Below, piece after piece: positions 33,692-44,484 of a stretch of DNA of 64,000 nucleotides. The notes below the pieces were generated by a model that saw only the letters and a program-made list of their open reading frames with translations, was not told the origin of the DNA and made no database searches. Position 1 is the first letter of the stretch. Each line of letters opens with the position of its first letter. Where the stretch lies: assembly GCF_051622035.1 (NCBI RefSeq), contig NC_135355.1, forward strand, positions 5,677,501 through 5,741,500, written 5' to 3'. The stretch is from Arctopsyche grandis (taxonomy: Eukaryota > Arthropoda > Insecta > Trichoptera > Hydropsychidae). The position numbers were made by a program, and so were the translations under genes.

Positions 33692-36600
33692 TCAAGACGG
33701 CGCCTCCATCATCGGATCGGACGACGTGGACGGTTGAGACGCACTGATTTGACTAGTCGGCGACGTCGCCGTTATTATCAGATCGTCTTGGTACAGCGGA
33801 ACGTTGCCCGGCCCTATGATTGTGTCGTGCAACGTTCTCAGATGTCTCAGCAGATTGGATTTCACATTGAAACCCTTATTGCAAAGACCGCATATAAAAG
33901 GACGCTCTCCTGAAATAAATACATCACATTACTCAGTATTATGTTTTGATGATTACTATTAAATGGGTCTACCTCACGGGACCGAAAGTGAAAAGCCCGA
34001 AAAAGCGAAGATCGAAAATCGAAAGATCAAAAAAAAGGGTGCATGGAAACGGTACTATGTATATATAATACATATATATGAGTGGCATGCGGTGAAATTA
34101 TCTCTCTTTTTGTCATACAGCCTTGTTTAATGTGCGCGCGCAGGATACAGGAGGAAAAGCCTGTTCCTCTTGTTCCTGTTGTATCCTGCTCGCGCAAATT
34201 AAGTGAGGATGTACGACGGGGGGAGAAAGAGTTTTACCGCACGCCACTGATATATATATATATTAACCGTTTTTCATATGTATGCATAATAAACGAACAT
34301 TTTCGACTTTTTAACATTCGGTGCGGTAAAAGTCTCCCCCCCCCGTCGTACATCCTCACTTAATTTGCGCGAGCAGGATACAACAGGAACAAGAGGAACA
34401 GGCTTTTCCTCCCGTATCCTGCGCGCGCACATTTAACAAGGCTGTATGACGAAAAGAGATAAAATTACACCGCATGCCACTGATATATGTATGTATTATA
34501 TATACACAGTACCGTTTACAGTGTACCCTTTTTTTATCTTTCGACTTAAGATCTTCCGATTTTCGATCTTTGCTTTTTCGACCTTTTCACTTTCGGTCCC
34601 GTGGGGTAGACCCGTACGTTTTATATGTTATTATGTTAATATTTTCACACATACATATATATAAAGCACAATGAAGAGTGAAAAGGCAATGTACGGAACG
34701 TGTATCTTGAAGATCGTAAATGAGATGAAAATTAATGGTATTTAAGAGAGTTTACAAGGAAGCAATGTCATGTTTGATATGATTCGGTGATTATTCCGCA
34801 AAAAGCGATCTCGCGTACGTCACTAAAATCTCGATCAAAGAACATCTGGCACCCAAAAAAAACCATCAATCAAAAGCTACGCACGCGAAATATTGTACTA
34901 ACGAGAACTCGAGTGCCAGATATTCCATATTCGCGATTTTTGTGGCAACGATTGTATCGCAATTTGCGCAATAATCCGTCTACCGTTGTTTACATACGCT
35001 ACGTGTGTAAACAACGGTGTTTCCCGCGTTTTGTCGCAAGACGACGTTGTCATATATCCGTGTCAGTGTTGAGGAAGGTGGAAGGTAAGCCCAACCGGCC
35101 TTGTTTTGTGCAAAATCGCCAAACCAGGCGAGATTGAGCGTTCGTGAGTGATATCCTCCTCCTTTTCATTTTTGCGCAAATAACAATCGCGCGAAATGAT
35201 CAGTAATAACTTCCGAAATGATCATTTTTGTTTATAATTTACATTAAATAAAATCCGCACAACTTCAACACCGCATTTCAAGGGAACTGAGTTTTAGTCC
35301 TAACAAGAGTTAGGCGATGGCTTGGTGCTCGTCAAATAACAATAGACCTCTCCATTAGCGTAGAAAGCAAAAGGGCAAAAAAATATGGTTGACAATAGTA
35401 ATTGACAATAATGAACACCATTTTTTGTATATGCATCGTCCGAACGCCATCTTTAACCATAACTTTCAAGCCATCCAAAATGAAATAGTAAACGAGTCGC
35501 AAATAAAAAACTAAACTGAATATATTCGATGCGGTGCAAACGATCGACAAGCGCCAGACAGACTGAAGCACAGATTAACTGTACGTGTACCTTATGCGTG
35601 CGCACTGCTCGCACTTACACTAAGCGAAATCTACCCAAAGTCCCGACATACACCTACCCTGTATACGCTCTGTGCTTCTGATACTTTAGTTCCGAATTTT
35701 GCCTTATTAAACTCGCCAGAAAGATCCAACTCAATTTTAATAATTGCATCTGTGCACATCGAAAGGTTACTCGTCATCTGATGTGCAATCTATCATTCGT
35801 GAAGTCGAGAATTGCGTTTAAAGCAGCCATCCAGTTAATCTGTGCTTCAGTCTGTCTGGCGCTTGTCGATCGTTTGCACCAAACCCGAATACATTATATC
35901 ACTATTTGGATTCTCATTAGGGCAATGTTTTTTTTTGCGTTAGGGCTATGGTTAACTTGTTTTGATTTTTTCGTTCTCTTATTTTCAACACTGTTGGAAC
36001 GTGTATTGTATTTTAAGATTGCCCTAATGAACATTCGTCCCTTAATACACGCTAGTGAGTATTTTTGTATTGTCTTGGTTGATAGTTACTCATGCTGGGT
36101 AAATTAATATTCAAATTATATATGCCAATTTCTATATATTACCTGTGTGTGTCCGCAAGTGTATGACCATGGATGCGTGAGAGGGAAAAACCTTCTTACA
36201 GTGGTCGCACGTCTTATTTTGATCGCCTTCCAAATATCTGTTATGTCGACGTGGAGGCGCACTGTTGTTCGAAATTGCCAGCTCTATGTGTGACAAAATA
36301 TTCGCATTATGATCTTGATAACAGATGATTACAATCAAAACATACACGCAATTGGATTTACATTGTAATATGTCAAGCATCAGTAACACTAATATGTGAA
36401 AGTGCATCAGTGGGTATCCAATGTCCTAATTGCGTGCATATTGATGAATGTAGTTTCACAGCAAGTGCATTTGTAATCATGTTTACCTGTTTCAGTGTGA
36501 GTGTTCTGTATGTGCCTGACCCACTCGGCCGGATTGGGGAAGTGTTTCTGGCATAGATCACATCGGAGAAGTGCCGTCGTCTCTTCCGTGTCATCCGAAG

Positions 36601-38007
36601 CAGATCTTGCTTTTCTCTTTCTGGTCGTAGGCTGTGTAGTGGATTCAGCGTGGCCCTGAATGTGACGAACCCACTCGGCGGGTATGTGAAACACTTCAAA
36701 GCACAGTTCACAAGTCAAAGGACTGTAGATCTGAAATAATTTAGCAGAATGTTAATTCAAAAGTTAAGATTAATCTCATTTTGCCAATTTTAGTCAGTTT
36801 ACTTGTTCATCTATTTCGTCGTCTTCCATTGGTAATCCTATCATATCGTCTAATTCCGGTTTGATAATAATTTCAGAATTGAACAGCTCCGTCTGATCGG
36901 ACATGTCTGCTTCGTCTTCCCACTCTGGCTCCGTTTTGACGATGAGGTGTGAAAGTTTGTCACCGTTGGTGTCCAAATCCTCTGAAAACATTCGATACAA
37001 CAAAATTGAAGCATTTTGTAACTTTTATGTATACAATTGAATCATAGTGACATTTTGAATATTTACCTTTGTGCATTTCCAAAATATTGTCTGTTTTGTT
37101 GTCTTTAGACTTGTCGGCTTCCGATCTGACAGGATCGAATTTTGTTTTTTTAATGTATTTCTTATCGTTCTTTTTCGTTTTGACTTCAGGAATGAAATGA
37201 TGTCCTTCGTGCAGTTCCTTTCCACTCTCACCGGTGACATGGTGTTGAAGATCTGGTGTAACGATGATTGTCTGAGGCGTTGGCTTCGGAGCTATCGCCC
37301 GTAGTGTTTGATTGCCATCTGGTGATTTGATGAAGACCAACTTGGGCGGTCCTACGAAGGACTGCCGGCTCAGATTTAATTGCTGAAGCGGCACAAACGA
37401 CTTCAGCAGCTTTTCGTCCTTCTTCACAGATATCTTCGGCATGGAAGCTTCTGCCGAGTCAGATTTTTTAATAACAGTCTGTTTGTTGAGTATCTCAGGC
37501 GACCGCTTCTCATTCGAAACTCTCTCTTCCAGTGCTTCATTTTGATTTTCATTCTGCCTCCACAATCCTCTGATTTTTAACAGATCTCCGGCCTTGAGAA
37601 CTATATCCAATACATCGTTAGATACTGTCGTCTCACCTGAACAAATGAAAAACTCTGTAAAAACCGTGTAAATATTACACAATATGTTAAAATTTCAATG
37701 GACAACTACCTTTGTACATATACTCGATGAGGATTTGTAGAGCTTTTGTGGTGATTTCAGGCGGCAGAACCACATATATCAACGTGTTTCCAAATCTGAG
37801 AGAAGACCGCTGACTCTCCAGCACGTTGTTCAGGTATATGCTGCACGAGCTTAATATGAACTTGTGTGCCGGTATCTGGTAGCCGTCCATCGTGCACAGG
37901 ACCACGTCGGTGAACTTCTCCGAGCGGAACAGAGCCGCTACGGATCCGTTCAGGTGGCTTGTATGCGAGTGCCATTTCAATTGATAACTATCCATATTCG
38001 TAGACAT
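33692..38007 (-). CDS. BTB/POZ C2H2 zinc-finger transcription factor
   Basis: Coding exons, 5' to 3' on the minus strand: 38007-37710, 37636-37067, 36981-36803, 36730-36487, 36313-36143, 33909-33692. Phases are consistent; 559 residues to the first stop. Residues 10-100 are an insect-type BTB domain (KFTDVVLCTMDGYQIPAHKF, LQILIEYMYKG), used for dimerisation. A long charged linker with acidic segments (DMIGLPMEDDEIDE) follows. Four C2H2 fingers come next: CELCFEVFHIPAEWVRHIQ, CDLCQKHFPNPAEWVRHIQ, CDHCKKVFPSHASMVIHLRT, and CGLCNKGFNVKSNLLRHLRT, the last joined by a THTGERPF linker across the exon 5/6 junction. The acceptor of exon 5 has a weak pyrimidine tract, and exon 4 can also splice in phase directly to exon 6. 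Intron 5 is loaded with MITEs. Target genes are unknown; orthology to a named factor was not recognised. Confidence 0.9.
33965..34612. mobile_element. Long palindromic (snapback) MITE in BTB-ZF intron 5
   Basis: Left end GGGTCTACCTCACGGGACCG and right end CGGTCCCGTGGGGTAGACCC. The arms are complementary over roughly 300 bp each, through CGAAGATCGAAAATCGAAAG, the GCATGCGGTGAAATTATCTC segment and GCGCGCAGGATACAGGAGGA. Each arm contains its own GCGCGC ... GCTCGCGC hairpin. No clear TSD is visible here. Transcribed within the intron it would fold into a long hairpin. Confidence 0.85.
34783..34980. mobile_element. MITE related to the 9-bp-TSD family
   Basis: It begins TTCGGTGATTATTCCGCAAA and ends TTTGCGCAATAATCCG. 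Interior blocks (CACTAAAATCTCGATC, GAACATCTGGCACCC, GAGAACTCGAGTGCCAGATA) match 41462-41667 in reverse and, more distantly, 2875-3078 and 50189-50378. Immediately right, 34981-35018 contains a 13-bp-arm hairpin (ACCGTTGTTTACA and its complement). Confidence 0.65.
35526..35886. mobile_element. hAT-like palindromic MITE, copy 2
   Basis: It has the same ends as 17118-17478 and is flanked by GAATATAT (35518-35525) and GAATACAT (35887-35894), an 8-bp TSD with one change. It lies in intron 5 of the BTB-ZF gene. The rest of 34981-35525 and 35887-36142 holds no feature beyond intron sequence. Confidence 0.85.
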
Positions 38008-39251
38008 TTTGACCTCTCGAATTTTTTATCTGTGAAACAAATGGATAATGTATCTTCTATAATCAAATATAAATATGTTCAAAAACAAAATATAATATAT
38101 ATATATATATATTATTAGACCGAGTTAAGTTACATGTATCATATTCGGAACACGTTTGTATCTTGATGTTTATTCACCTCACCTCACATTGAACTGCCAC
38201 TCAGTGGCAAAATTTTATCTGTACACTTGTTTAGTAATTGACCAGACACGACAATGGTCTAACATCCTGCTTAGAATGCGATCAAGTAATTGAGAAAGTA
38301 CAAGATCAATGAAACTGATATACTTACTACTTTCAATATTATTTCATAAATTATAATTAACACCACAAGATTGCACAATAGTTACATAAAGCATCCTTAT
38401 GTGTACGTATATTATTTATGGTTTATGGATTTATAAGCAACAGTAAATATAAAGTAAGTAATACGGCTTTTGTTTTTTTTTTATCTATATTTTTCAATGA
38501 TGGCGAAGTTGAAAAAGTTCAAATGTATTTAAATCCTTCCAATATGATATCTGAATATTCCATTAGAGAACATTTCTGTATATTTGATTTTTTATTTTAA
38601 TAGTTGTGTAATATTTATTATTAAAATATGAATCAATGAGAAATAACTAATAAAAGCCTTGTTAAAAACAAAATGGCGACGATATGTTGTATCTAATATT
38701 TATAAACATATGTAACATCAATATATTGTAAGTTTGATTGAAATTGCATTTATTTCAAATATTACTTGTGTGGTTTGGATCCTTTTTGCAGAATTCTATG
38801 CAGAAAAATTAAGTATAAATCCTGTTGTTTCGACAAATTCCTTCAAACAAATTCAAATTTCAATCAAGTTTTGCAAAAAGATCCAGCTCAACAAATTTTG
38901 CACTTGTAATAAATAATAATAACAAATGTTATTACACTGTGCTGAATATTCGTCACAATGAAACGTTGAACAGTAATTTTGCTTGTGACTGCGAAAACCA
39001 TTTTGCTTGTGAGGCGAAATTTAGATCAAAACTACTATAATGATTCACAAAGTTGTTAAAATATCGCTTACGTATGTTGGTTTTTTTTTTGTAAGACTGT
39101 ATCTAATTACAAATTCCGAACCATTTGCAAAACATATTGTAATGGGTGAGCGGAAGCCGCGCCACTGTAACATTGCACGTAGGTTAAAAAATCGATCGAT
39201 TCCAATAACAACGAATGGGTTCGCAGTTTTGCAGTTTGGCACTGTACTCAC

Positions 39252-39760
39252 TGTTCGGACATGATGATGAGGATGCTCCGACGAAGAGGAGAGCGTCGTC
39301 GTTCACATTTTAAGACCGCAGCCGGGAGGAGTGGAGTCGAGAGGGTCGCATTGTTTAGTGGGGATTCGACGATCGATGGAGATTGGAGATTGGAGAGTGC
39401 AACTCGGTTCGTAGCTAGGGGGTGAGTATCGGTTTCGAGTGGGGAGTGGTGTGTGTGTTGTGTGGCGAACAGTGTACACTTGTAGCTGTGTGTGTGTGGC
39501 GTGCGTGCGCGCGGGGGGGTCACCACCATTGCCACCCCATTACGAAAATCGATAGCAATCGCCCCTCCCTCCCTTCCCTTCTCTCTATTCTGCCGAGGCT
39601 TCCTCCGGCAAGTATTGATTCGCGGCGGCCAATCCCGGGGGCGCATTTATCTTATCGATCGCGGCGCGCGCCGCTGCAGCCGCAATCCCAATCGCAATCG
39701 CACTCCCACTCCCCACCCGGCAATCTCTTTTACAGCTGAAGCATCTCATGCGCATCGACC
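39252..39760 (-). promoter_or_regulatory. GC-rich 5' UTR exon and promoter region of the BTB-ZF gene
   Basis: A GC-rich, CpG-rich block in AT-rich surroundings. On the minus strand a strong donor (GTGAGT at 39251-39246) follows CATGTCCGAACA. An acceptor at 38030 lies 22 bases before the BTB-ZF start codon. Splicing gives a 5' UTR that contains an ATG whose four-codon frame (MSEQ, stop) crosses the junction. The long ORFs in the block are in GC-rich low-complexity DNA. The 38040-39245 interval would be the intron and shows no other feature. Confidence 0.5.
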
Positions 39761-40044
39761 TAGCTCGCATTCTTGAGGAGCTCCGGATCGATGATCTACA
39801 GAACATTGGTTCGATTTTCCGATCGGGTTGGATGCCGATATTGATTTTTATCAATATCTTCTTATTCGAAGAATCTCTTTCAGCCATCTTGCTCAAAGAT
39901 CCAAAATATTGTTTTATTTGTTTATCTTATATTATAACCTTTTTCATTTGTTTATTTTTGTAAATTTCCATTTCTTCTTATATTCTATTTTATAACCGTT
40001 TTCCAATATTTTAATATTATAGTTTAATTATGCAATGTGCTATT

Positions 40045-40919
40045 CGGTCTGCGTGACGAGACAGAATGTTAAACGACAGTGTAAGATCGCCAATTTAGTA
40101 GTCGGCGGTCATCAGTGTAAGACAGGGAAGGTATGTTGACCGTATCCCGGTCTAACGAAACACGTGTTGTGTAGTTTGAAAGAGGATCGTTTATTTGCGT
40201 TCAATTGGTACAATGGTTATTGTATGTACGAAGAGGTTTCTTCGGAGAAGTGATCTGTTTGAACTCCAGAGGCTCACTCTGCCGGTGGAGGTTGCTGCGT
40301 TGCTTTATAAACGTTTTGGGTTGAAGTGTGTCGTGTGCACATCTTTTGTTCTTGGTACTCGCGCTGCCCTAGTTATGTTTTATGGGTTCATACGCCTGGA
40401 CGTAGTTCGTGGTTTTTATGGGTTCAGTGAGTTCTTCCTTTGTTTCCAAGACACGTGTATAGAAACACGTGTCGACCTTTTGACGAGGCGAGTGTGTGCC
40501 ATGCGTTAATGACTTTCCTGGATATGTGTCGCAGTGACCTGATGAGATCATTTCAGTTGTACTATATGCCTACAACAGCAAACGCAAATATCGGAAGGCA
40601 AAGATCGAAAATCGAATGATCTTAAGTCGAAAGATCGAAAAAAATTGGTGCATGGTAAACGGTACATACTCACTTAATTTGCGCGAGCAGGATACAACAG
40701 GAACAAGATGAACAGGCTTTTTCTCCCGTATTAATGTGCGCGCGCAGAATACGGGAGGAAAAGCATGTTCCTCTTGTTCCTGTTGTATCCTGCTTGCGAA
40801 AATTAAGTGAGTATGTACCGTTTACTATGCACCATTTTTTTTTGATCTTTCGACTTAAGATCTTTGCCTTCCGATTTGCGTTTTCTGTCGTTTAAAATTC
40901 TGTCTCGTCACGAAGACTC
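40045..40919. mobile_element. Palindromic MITE with nested LTR, 10-bp TSD
   Basis: The ends are CGGTCTGCGTGACGAGACAG and TGTCTCGTCACGAAGACTC. The flanks are ATGTGCTATT (40035-40044) and ATGTGCTGTT (40920-40929), a 10-bp TSD with one mismatch. The inner arms carry the same GCGCGCAG...hairpin and CGAAAATCGAAAG blocks as the MITE at 33965. The solo LTR at 40080-40574 is inserted near the left end. A second copy starts at about 63620. Confidence 0.85.
40080..40574 (-). mobile_element. Solo LTR (subfamily 2), 4-bp TSD ACAG
   Basis: The unit runs from TGTAAGATCGCC to TATGCCTACA with ACAG on both sides (40076-40079 and 40575-40578). The uninterrupted target is preserved in the opposite MITE arm as ACGACAGAAAACGC. 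It is closely similar to 2244-2731 across its right 400 bp. Orientation is minus, from the AATAAA on that strand near 40190. Confidence 0.88.
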
Positions 40920-41148
40920 ATGTGCTGTTTTGTCATGTTATAGATTTTATTCTTTTCTTTTTCATTTATTTATCTTTTTCATTTTTAATTATCTTTGTAA
41001 AAATCTGTAATTGGACTCGGATGTTATATATATTATATATTTAATCTTTGTTTTTATACATGTCTAAAACTTGTTGTCTGTTGATTTTTCAATAAATAAA
41101 ATAAATAAAAAAATATTGGTTAAAGAAGGTGTCAAACTATTTGAGTGC

Positions 41149-41238
41149 TGACGTATTTTCTGTTGAAAGCTCGCCACGCTGAAAATTTCCAATTAGAATT
41201 ATTTAGCAATCCAATAGAAAGCAGGTATAAAAATTGGT
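41149..41238. mobile_element. Fragment of TTAA element family T1
   Basis: TTTGAGTGCTGACGTATTTT and CCAATAGAAAGCAGGTATAA match the left end of 5793-6362. The remainder is missing. It is followed by an unrelated stretch containing repeated ACCGGTC motifs (41270-41320). Confidence 0.6.
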
Positions 41239-41461
41239 TCGGTGATTAGGTACTAGTCAAATGTGAACCGGTCACAGGACAACCGGTCGCTCTAGATCGG
41301 TCACACGTGATCACCCTTAACACTAAAATTGGTCACATCCGAAAATTAGCTAGATATGAAAGCCGTATAACAAAAGTCTCGAATTGATTTTGAAGCTCCA
41401 TTTGAAAAAATGCTTGCTAACCCCCACAATACACACCATTGATTACAACTCGATATTTTTT

Positions 41462-41667
41462 TCGGTTAGCGGATTATTGCACAAATTGCGATCGCGCGCA
41501 CGACAATCGTAGCGACAAAAATCGCTAATACGGAATATCTGGCACTCAAGTTCTCGATGCGTGAGTTGCTTTCAATTGATGGAGTTTTTGGGTGCCAGAT
41601 GTTCCGTGATCGAGATTTTAGTGACGTGCGCGACATTGCTTTTTGCGTATGTAATAGTCGCTGAACC
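41462..41667 (-). mobile_element. MITE, reverse copy of the 34783 family
   Basis: The ends are GGATTATTGCACAAATTGCG and GTAATAGTCGCTGAACC. Reverse-complement matches to 34783-34980 include GGTGCCAGATGTTC and GATTTTAGTGACGTGCGCG. No ORF function; the 90-codon ORF through it is fortuitous. Confidence 0.65.
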
Positions 41668-42122
41668 GCTTTTTTAGATTCAAACACTAAATTATTTTGA
41701 AGAGAATTGTTTTTATTTTTATTTTCATATTGGGTCATAGCGACATTAAATTTCGTCGATGACCAAAAAAAAAAAACAGAAGAATAATAAATGTGTTAAA
41801 TAACAATATAATACAATGAGGAAAATAAAACAATAGAAAATTCTCAATCTCGACACTTACTGTTGACAAAAAAAATATATGCACTGCTAATATGTTGAGG
41901 TTTAGTAGCAATTGATACAGGCTAGTTTGTGAGAATTTCGATCCTGACTCTGATTGACAGGAACTCTTCTATGTACATTGAGACAATGAAACAAACTTTG
42001 TTGTTTCTTTACATTGTCGAAAAGCTCAGAGATATGTTATAATAATAGAAGTGGCTTTAGGCGTTATATTGTTGTCAAGTGACGATTGTCCACAGACAAT
42101 CCTAAATAATTATAGCATCAGT

Positions 42123-42174
42123 CGTATATGATGCTTGTTGGTCGACGTATGTCGACCAACAAGCATCATATACG
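42123..42174. other. Perfect 24-bp-arm hairpin inside a dispersed repeat
   Basis: Both arms (42123-42146 and 42151-42174) are exactly complementary, separated by GTAT. The left arm begins CGTATATGATGCTTG and ends GTTGGTCGAC. It sits inside a repeat (about 42060-42440) whose relative at 1470-1680 has only one diverged arm. Confidence 0.85.
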
Positions 42175-42680
42175 TTAAAAATTGCACGATGCATTAAAAA
42201 ACACACAATAAACAACATGGGATACATTTTTATAAGTAAATTGATCATTTAAGTAACATATTAATTAACATCGTATATGAAAGCATCTTGGCGACATACG
42301 CGTACAATATTGCGTAGTTATGGAAACGGTACGCGTGTATTAAAACAAGAAATGTATTCCAAAGGGCGCTTCTATTATTATTACATTTCTCTGATCCAGC
42401 TACAAAATTCGCTGTAATAGTGCCAAATTATTGAAAAATTGTCCCAAAGCATAGGTTACCGCCAAATTATAGTTTTTACAAGGTTTATTATTTCACGAAG
42501 GAATATATAACTAGTTTTATTGCGCAAATTTTAAATATATAATAACTGTACAAAATCTTATTGATGAAAACTTAAGTTTGATTGGAAAAGAGTTCATTTA
42601 AAAGTTAATGTATTTATATAGTTTAAAACATTTTGCCAATCGATCGAGTGAAGTAAAGGTGGGCCTTAATTTTTATTTTT

Positions 42681-43203
42681 ATTTATTTTTTTACATATAT
42701 ACCAGGAAGGCCTTACAGGTAAACCCCAATGCGCCTTCCTGACCAATTACAAATTACAATTACAATGCAGCATTTTTTTTATATAAGTCATTGAATTACG
42801 CGACACTGAAAAACTCGCAAATCAATGAGACATCTATAAAATTGTACACAAACTTATTTATTGCACATTAATCAATCACAAATTGATTTATTAATATTAA
42901 TAAATCATAATAAGCACATTAATCAATCACAAATTTATTTCACATTAATCAATCACAAATTGGTGACGCATTGTATAGGAGGGATTTTAGCCAATTTTTT
43001 CCGGGAACCGTTTCAACGATGAAATCAGAGAAAATTGGCAAACTCTGATAGGAAACGATCAACCTGAAGTTACAAATCCAGGTCTGACCAATAGCATACT
43101 CTGAAAAATTCATTTTTCACTCGAGGCCCAGCCCAAGGATCGAACCCGGCGCCTGTCGACGCTAAGCAGAAGCTTAACGACCGAGCTATGCTGCTGGCTA
43201 ATG
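42681..43203 (-). mobile_element. SINE, minus strand, with near-intact tRNA-like head
   Basis: The tail is at 42681-42760 (CCAGGAAGGCCTTACAGGTA, CAATGCGCCTTCCTGACC). The tRNA-like head is at 43110-43203, with a clear B box in reverse (GGATCGAACCC) and the phrase ACGACCGAGCTATGCTGCTG. Between 42850 and 42960 the unit AATCAATCACAAATTTATT is repeated three to four times, an internal expansion. The stretch 43204-43716 shows nothing recognisable. Confidence 0.75.
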
Positions 43204-43716
43204 TAGTTTATGAATGTAGCGATCTTTGCATTTTATATTCATGATGAAGTTTTTATTACATATGTACATACGAGTATATTGCGCCATATTGAAGATTTTA
43301 TTTTTAAGTTAATTAGTGTGAATCTTAGAAATAGTAATTGATAAGTAATTTTCCATCAAATGTGAGAAGATAAGTCCTCTGAATGTATTCGGGCTTCGCG
43401 AAAAACCTGGATTATTTGGACGGGTGACAACCCTATCATTATCCAATTGGTGCCAGCTCACTGGCGTAGTTAGAAATTTTGGACTTAAAAGTCGACACAG
43501 ACCCGTTCGTTTTCCTTAAATCAAATTCATTAAATATATTATAAAATATGAAACTTTTTTCTATTATAAAATGTGTTATTTTGGAACTTTTTCATTTTGT
43601 TTATCATTTGTTCATTTATGAATTAGATCCTTAGGTTACTTTACACTTATGAGTAAGCAATGATATGTAGAAGCCAATAAAAAATTACCCTTGCCAAATA
43701 TGTACATACCTATATA

Positions 43717-44484
43717 TCGATGCGGTGCAAACGATCGAAAAGCGCCAGACAGACTGAACCACAGATTAACGACACGTGTACCTTATGCGTGCGCACTGCT
43801 CGCACTTACACTAAGCGAAATCTACCCGAAGTCCCGACATGCCTACCCTATGTGCTGTGCTTCTGATACTTTAGTTCCGAATTTTTCCTTAACAAATTAT
43901 TGTTACGTACGCCGCGGATTGAGCGAATTGCACTTAGACCAACGGATATCTGTTATCGGATTAACTAGGTGCATGCACTTACTTCCAAAGATTATATCTG
44001 GACTCTAAGTGCATTTAGGCTAAACAATGACCGTTATTAGTTATTTCTCAGAATCGGTACGGGGATACCCAATGTGGTGGAAATACATATCCGAATACGT
44101 GACTATACAACAGGTAAACAGATTAGGCGTCCTGAGAGATCTACCTTTTATAAGGCGGTACGTAGGCGATATCATGTCATTCTGGACTGAGCACTGACAG
44201 TGCGTATATCTCCTGAATCATCAATAAATGCTGTGAAACGACTGTTGGCCTTTTACTTGGATCCTCCACCCACCCCTACGTAACATTATTAAAAACTCGC
44301 CAGAAAGATCCAACTCAATTTTAATAATTACCATTTTAATAATTGCATCTGTGCACATCGAAAGGTTACTCGCCATCTGATGAGCAATTTTTCATTCGTG
44401 AAGTCGAGAATTGTGTTTAAAGCATCCATCCAGTTAATCTGTGGTTCAATCTGTCTGGCGCTTTTCGATCGTTTGTAACAAACC
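43717..44484. mobile_element. hAT-like palindromic MITE, copy 3, split by an LTR
   Basis: The family termini are present, with a perfect 8-bp TSD CCTATATA (43709-43716 and 44485-44492). The solo LTR at 43901-44285 interrupts it at the sequence that reads AAATTATTAAAAACTC in the copy at 63163-63178. Confidence 0.9.
43901..44285 (+). mobile_element. Solo LTR (family 3), 4-bp TSD TTAT, nested
   Basis: The unit runs TGTTACGTACGCCGCGG ... CACCCCTACGTAACA with TTAT on each side (43897-43900, 44286-44289). It shares most of its length with 19453-19832, including TCATTCTGGACTGAGCACTG and the AATAAATGCTGTGAAACG region. Relative to that copy it carries small indels. Confidence 0.9.

Noticed and set aside
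34082-34363. 93-codon ORF in the 34.1-34.4 kb region, similar to 11787-11984
   Set aside because: Arises from the shared palindromic MITE; no start or stop conservation.
39248-39739. Long ORFs on both strands in the 39.3-39.7 kb GC-rich block
   Set aside because: GC-rich sequence has few stops; no recognisable protein, and a 5' UTR splice donor fits better.
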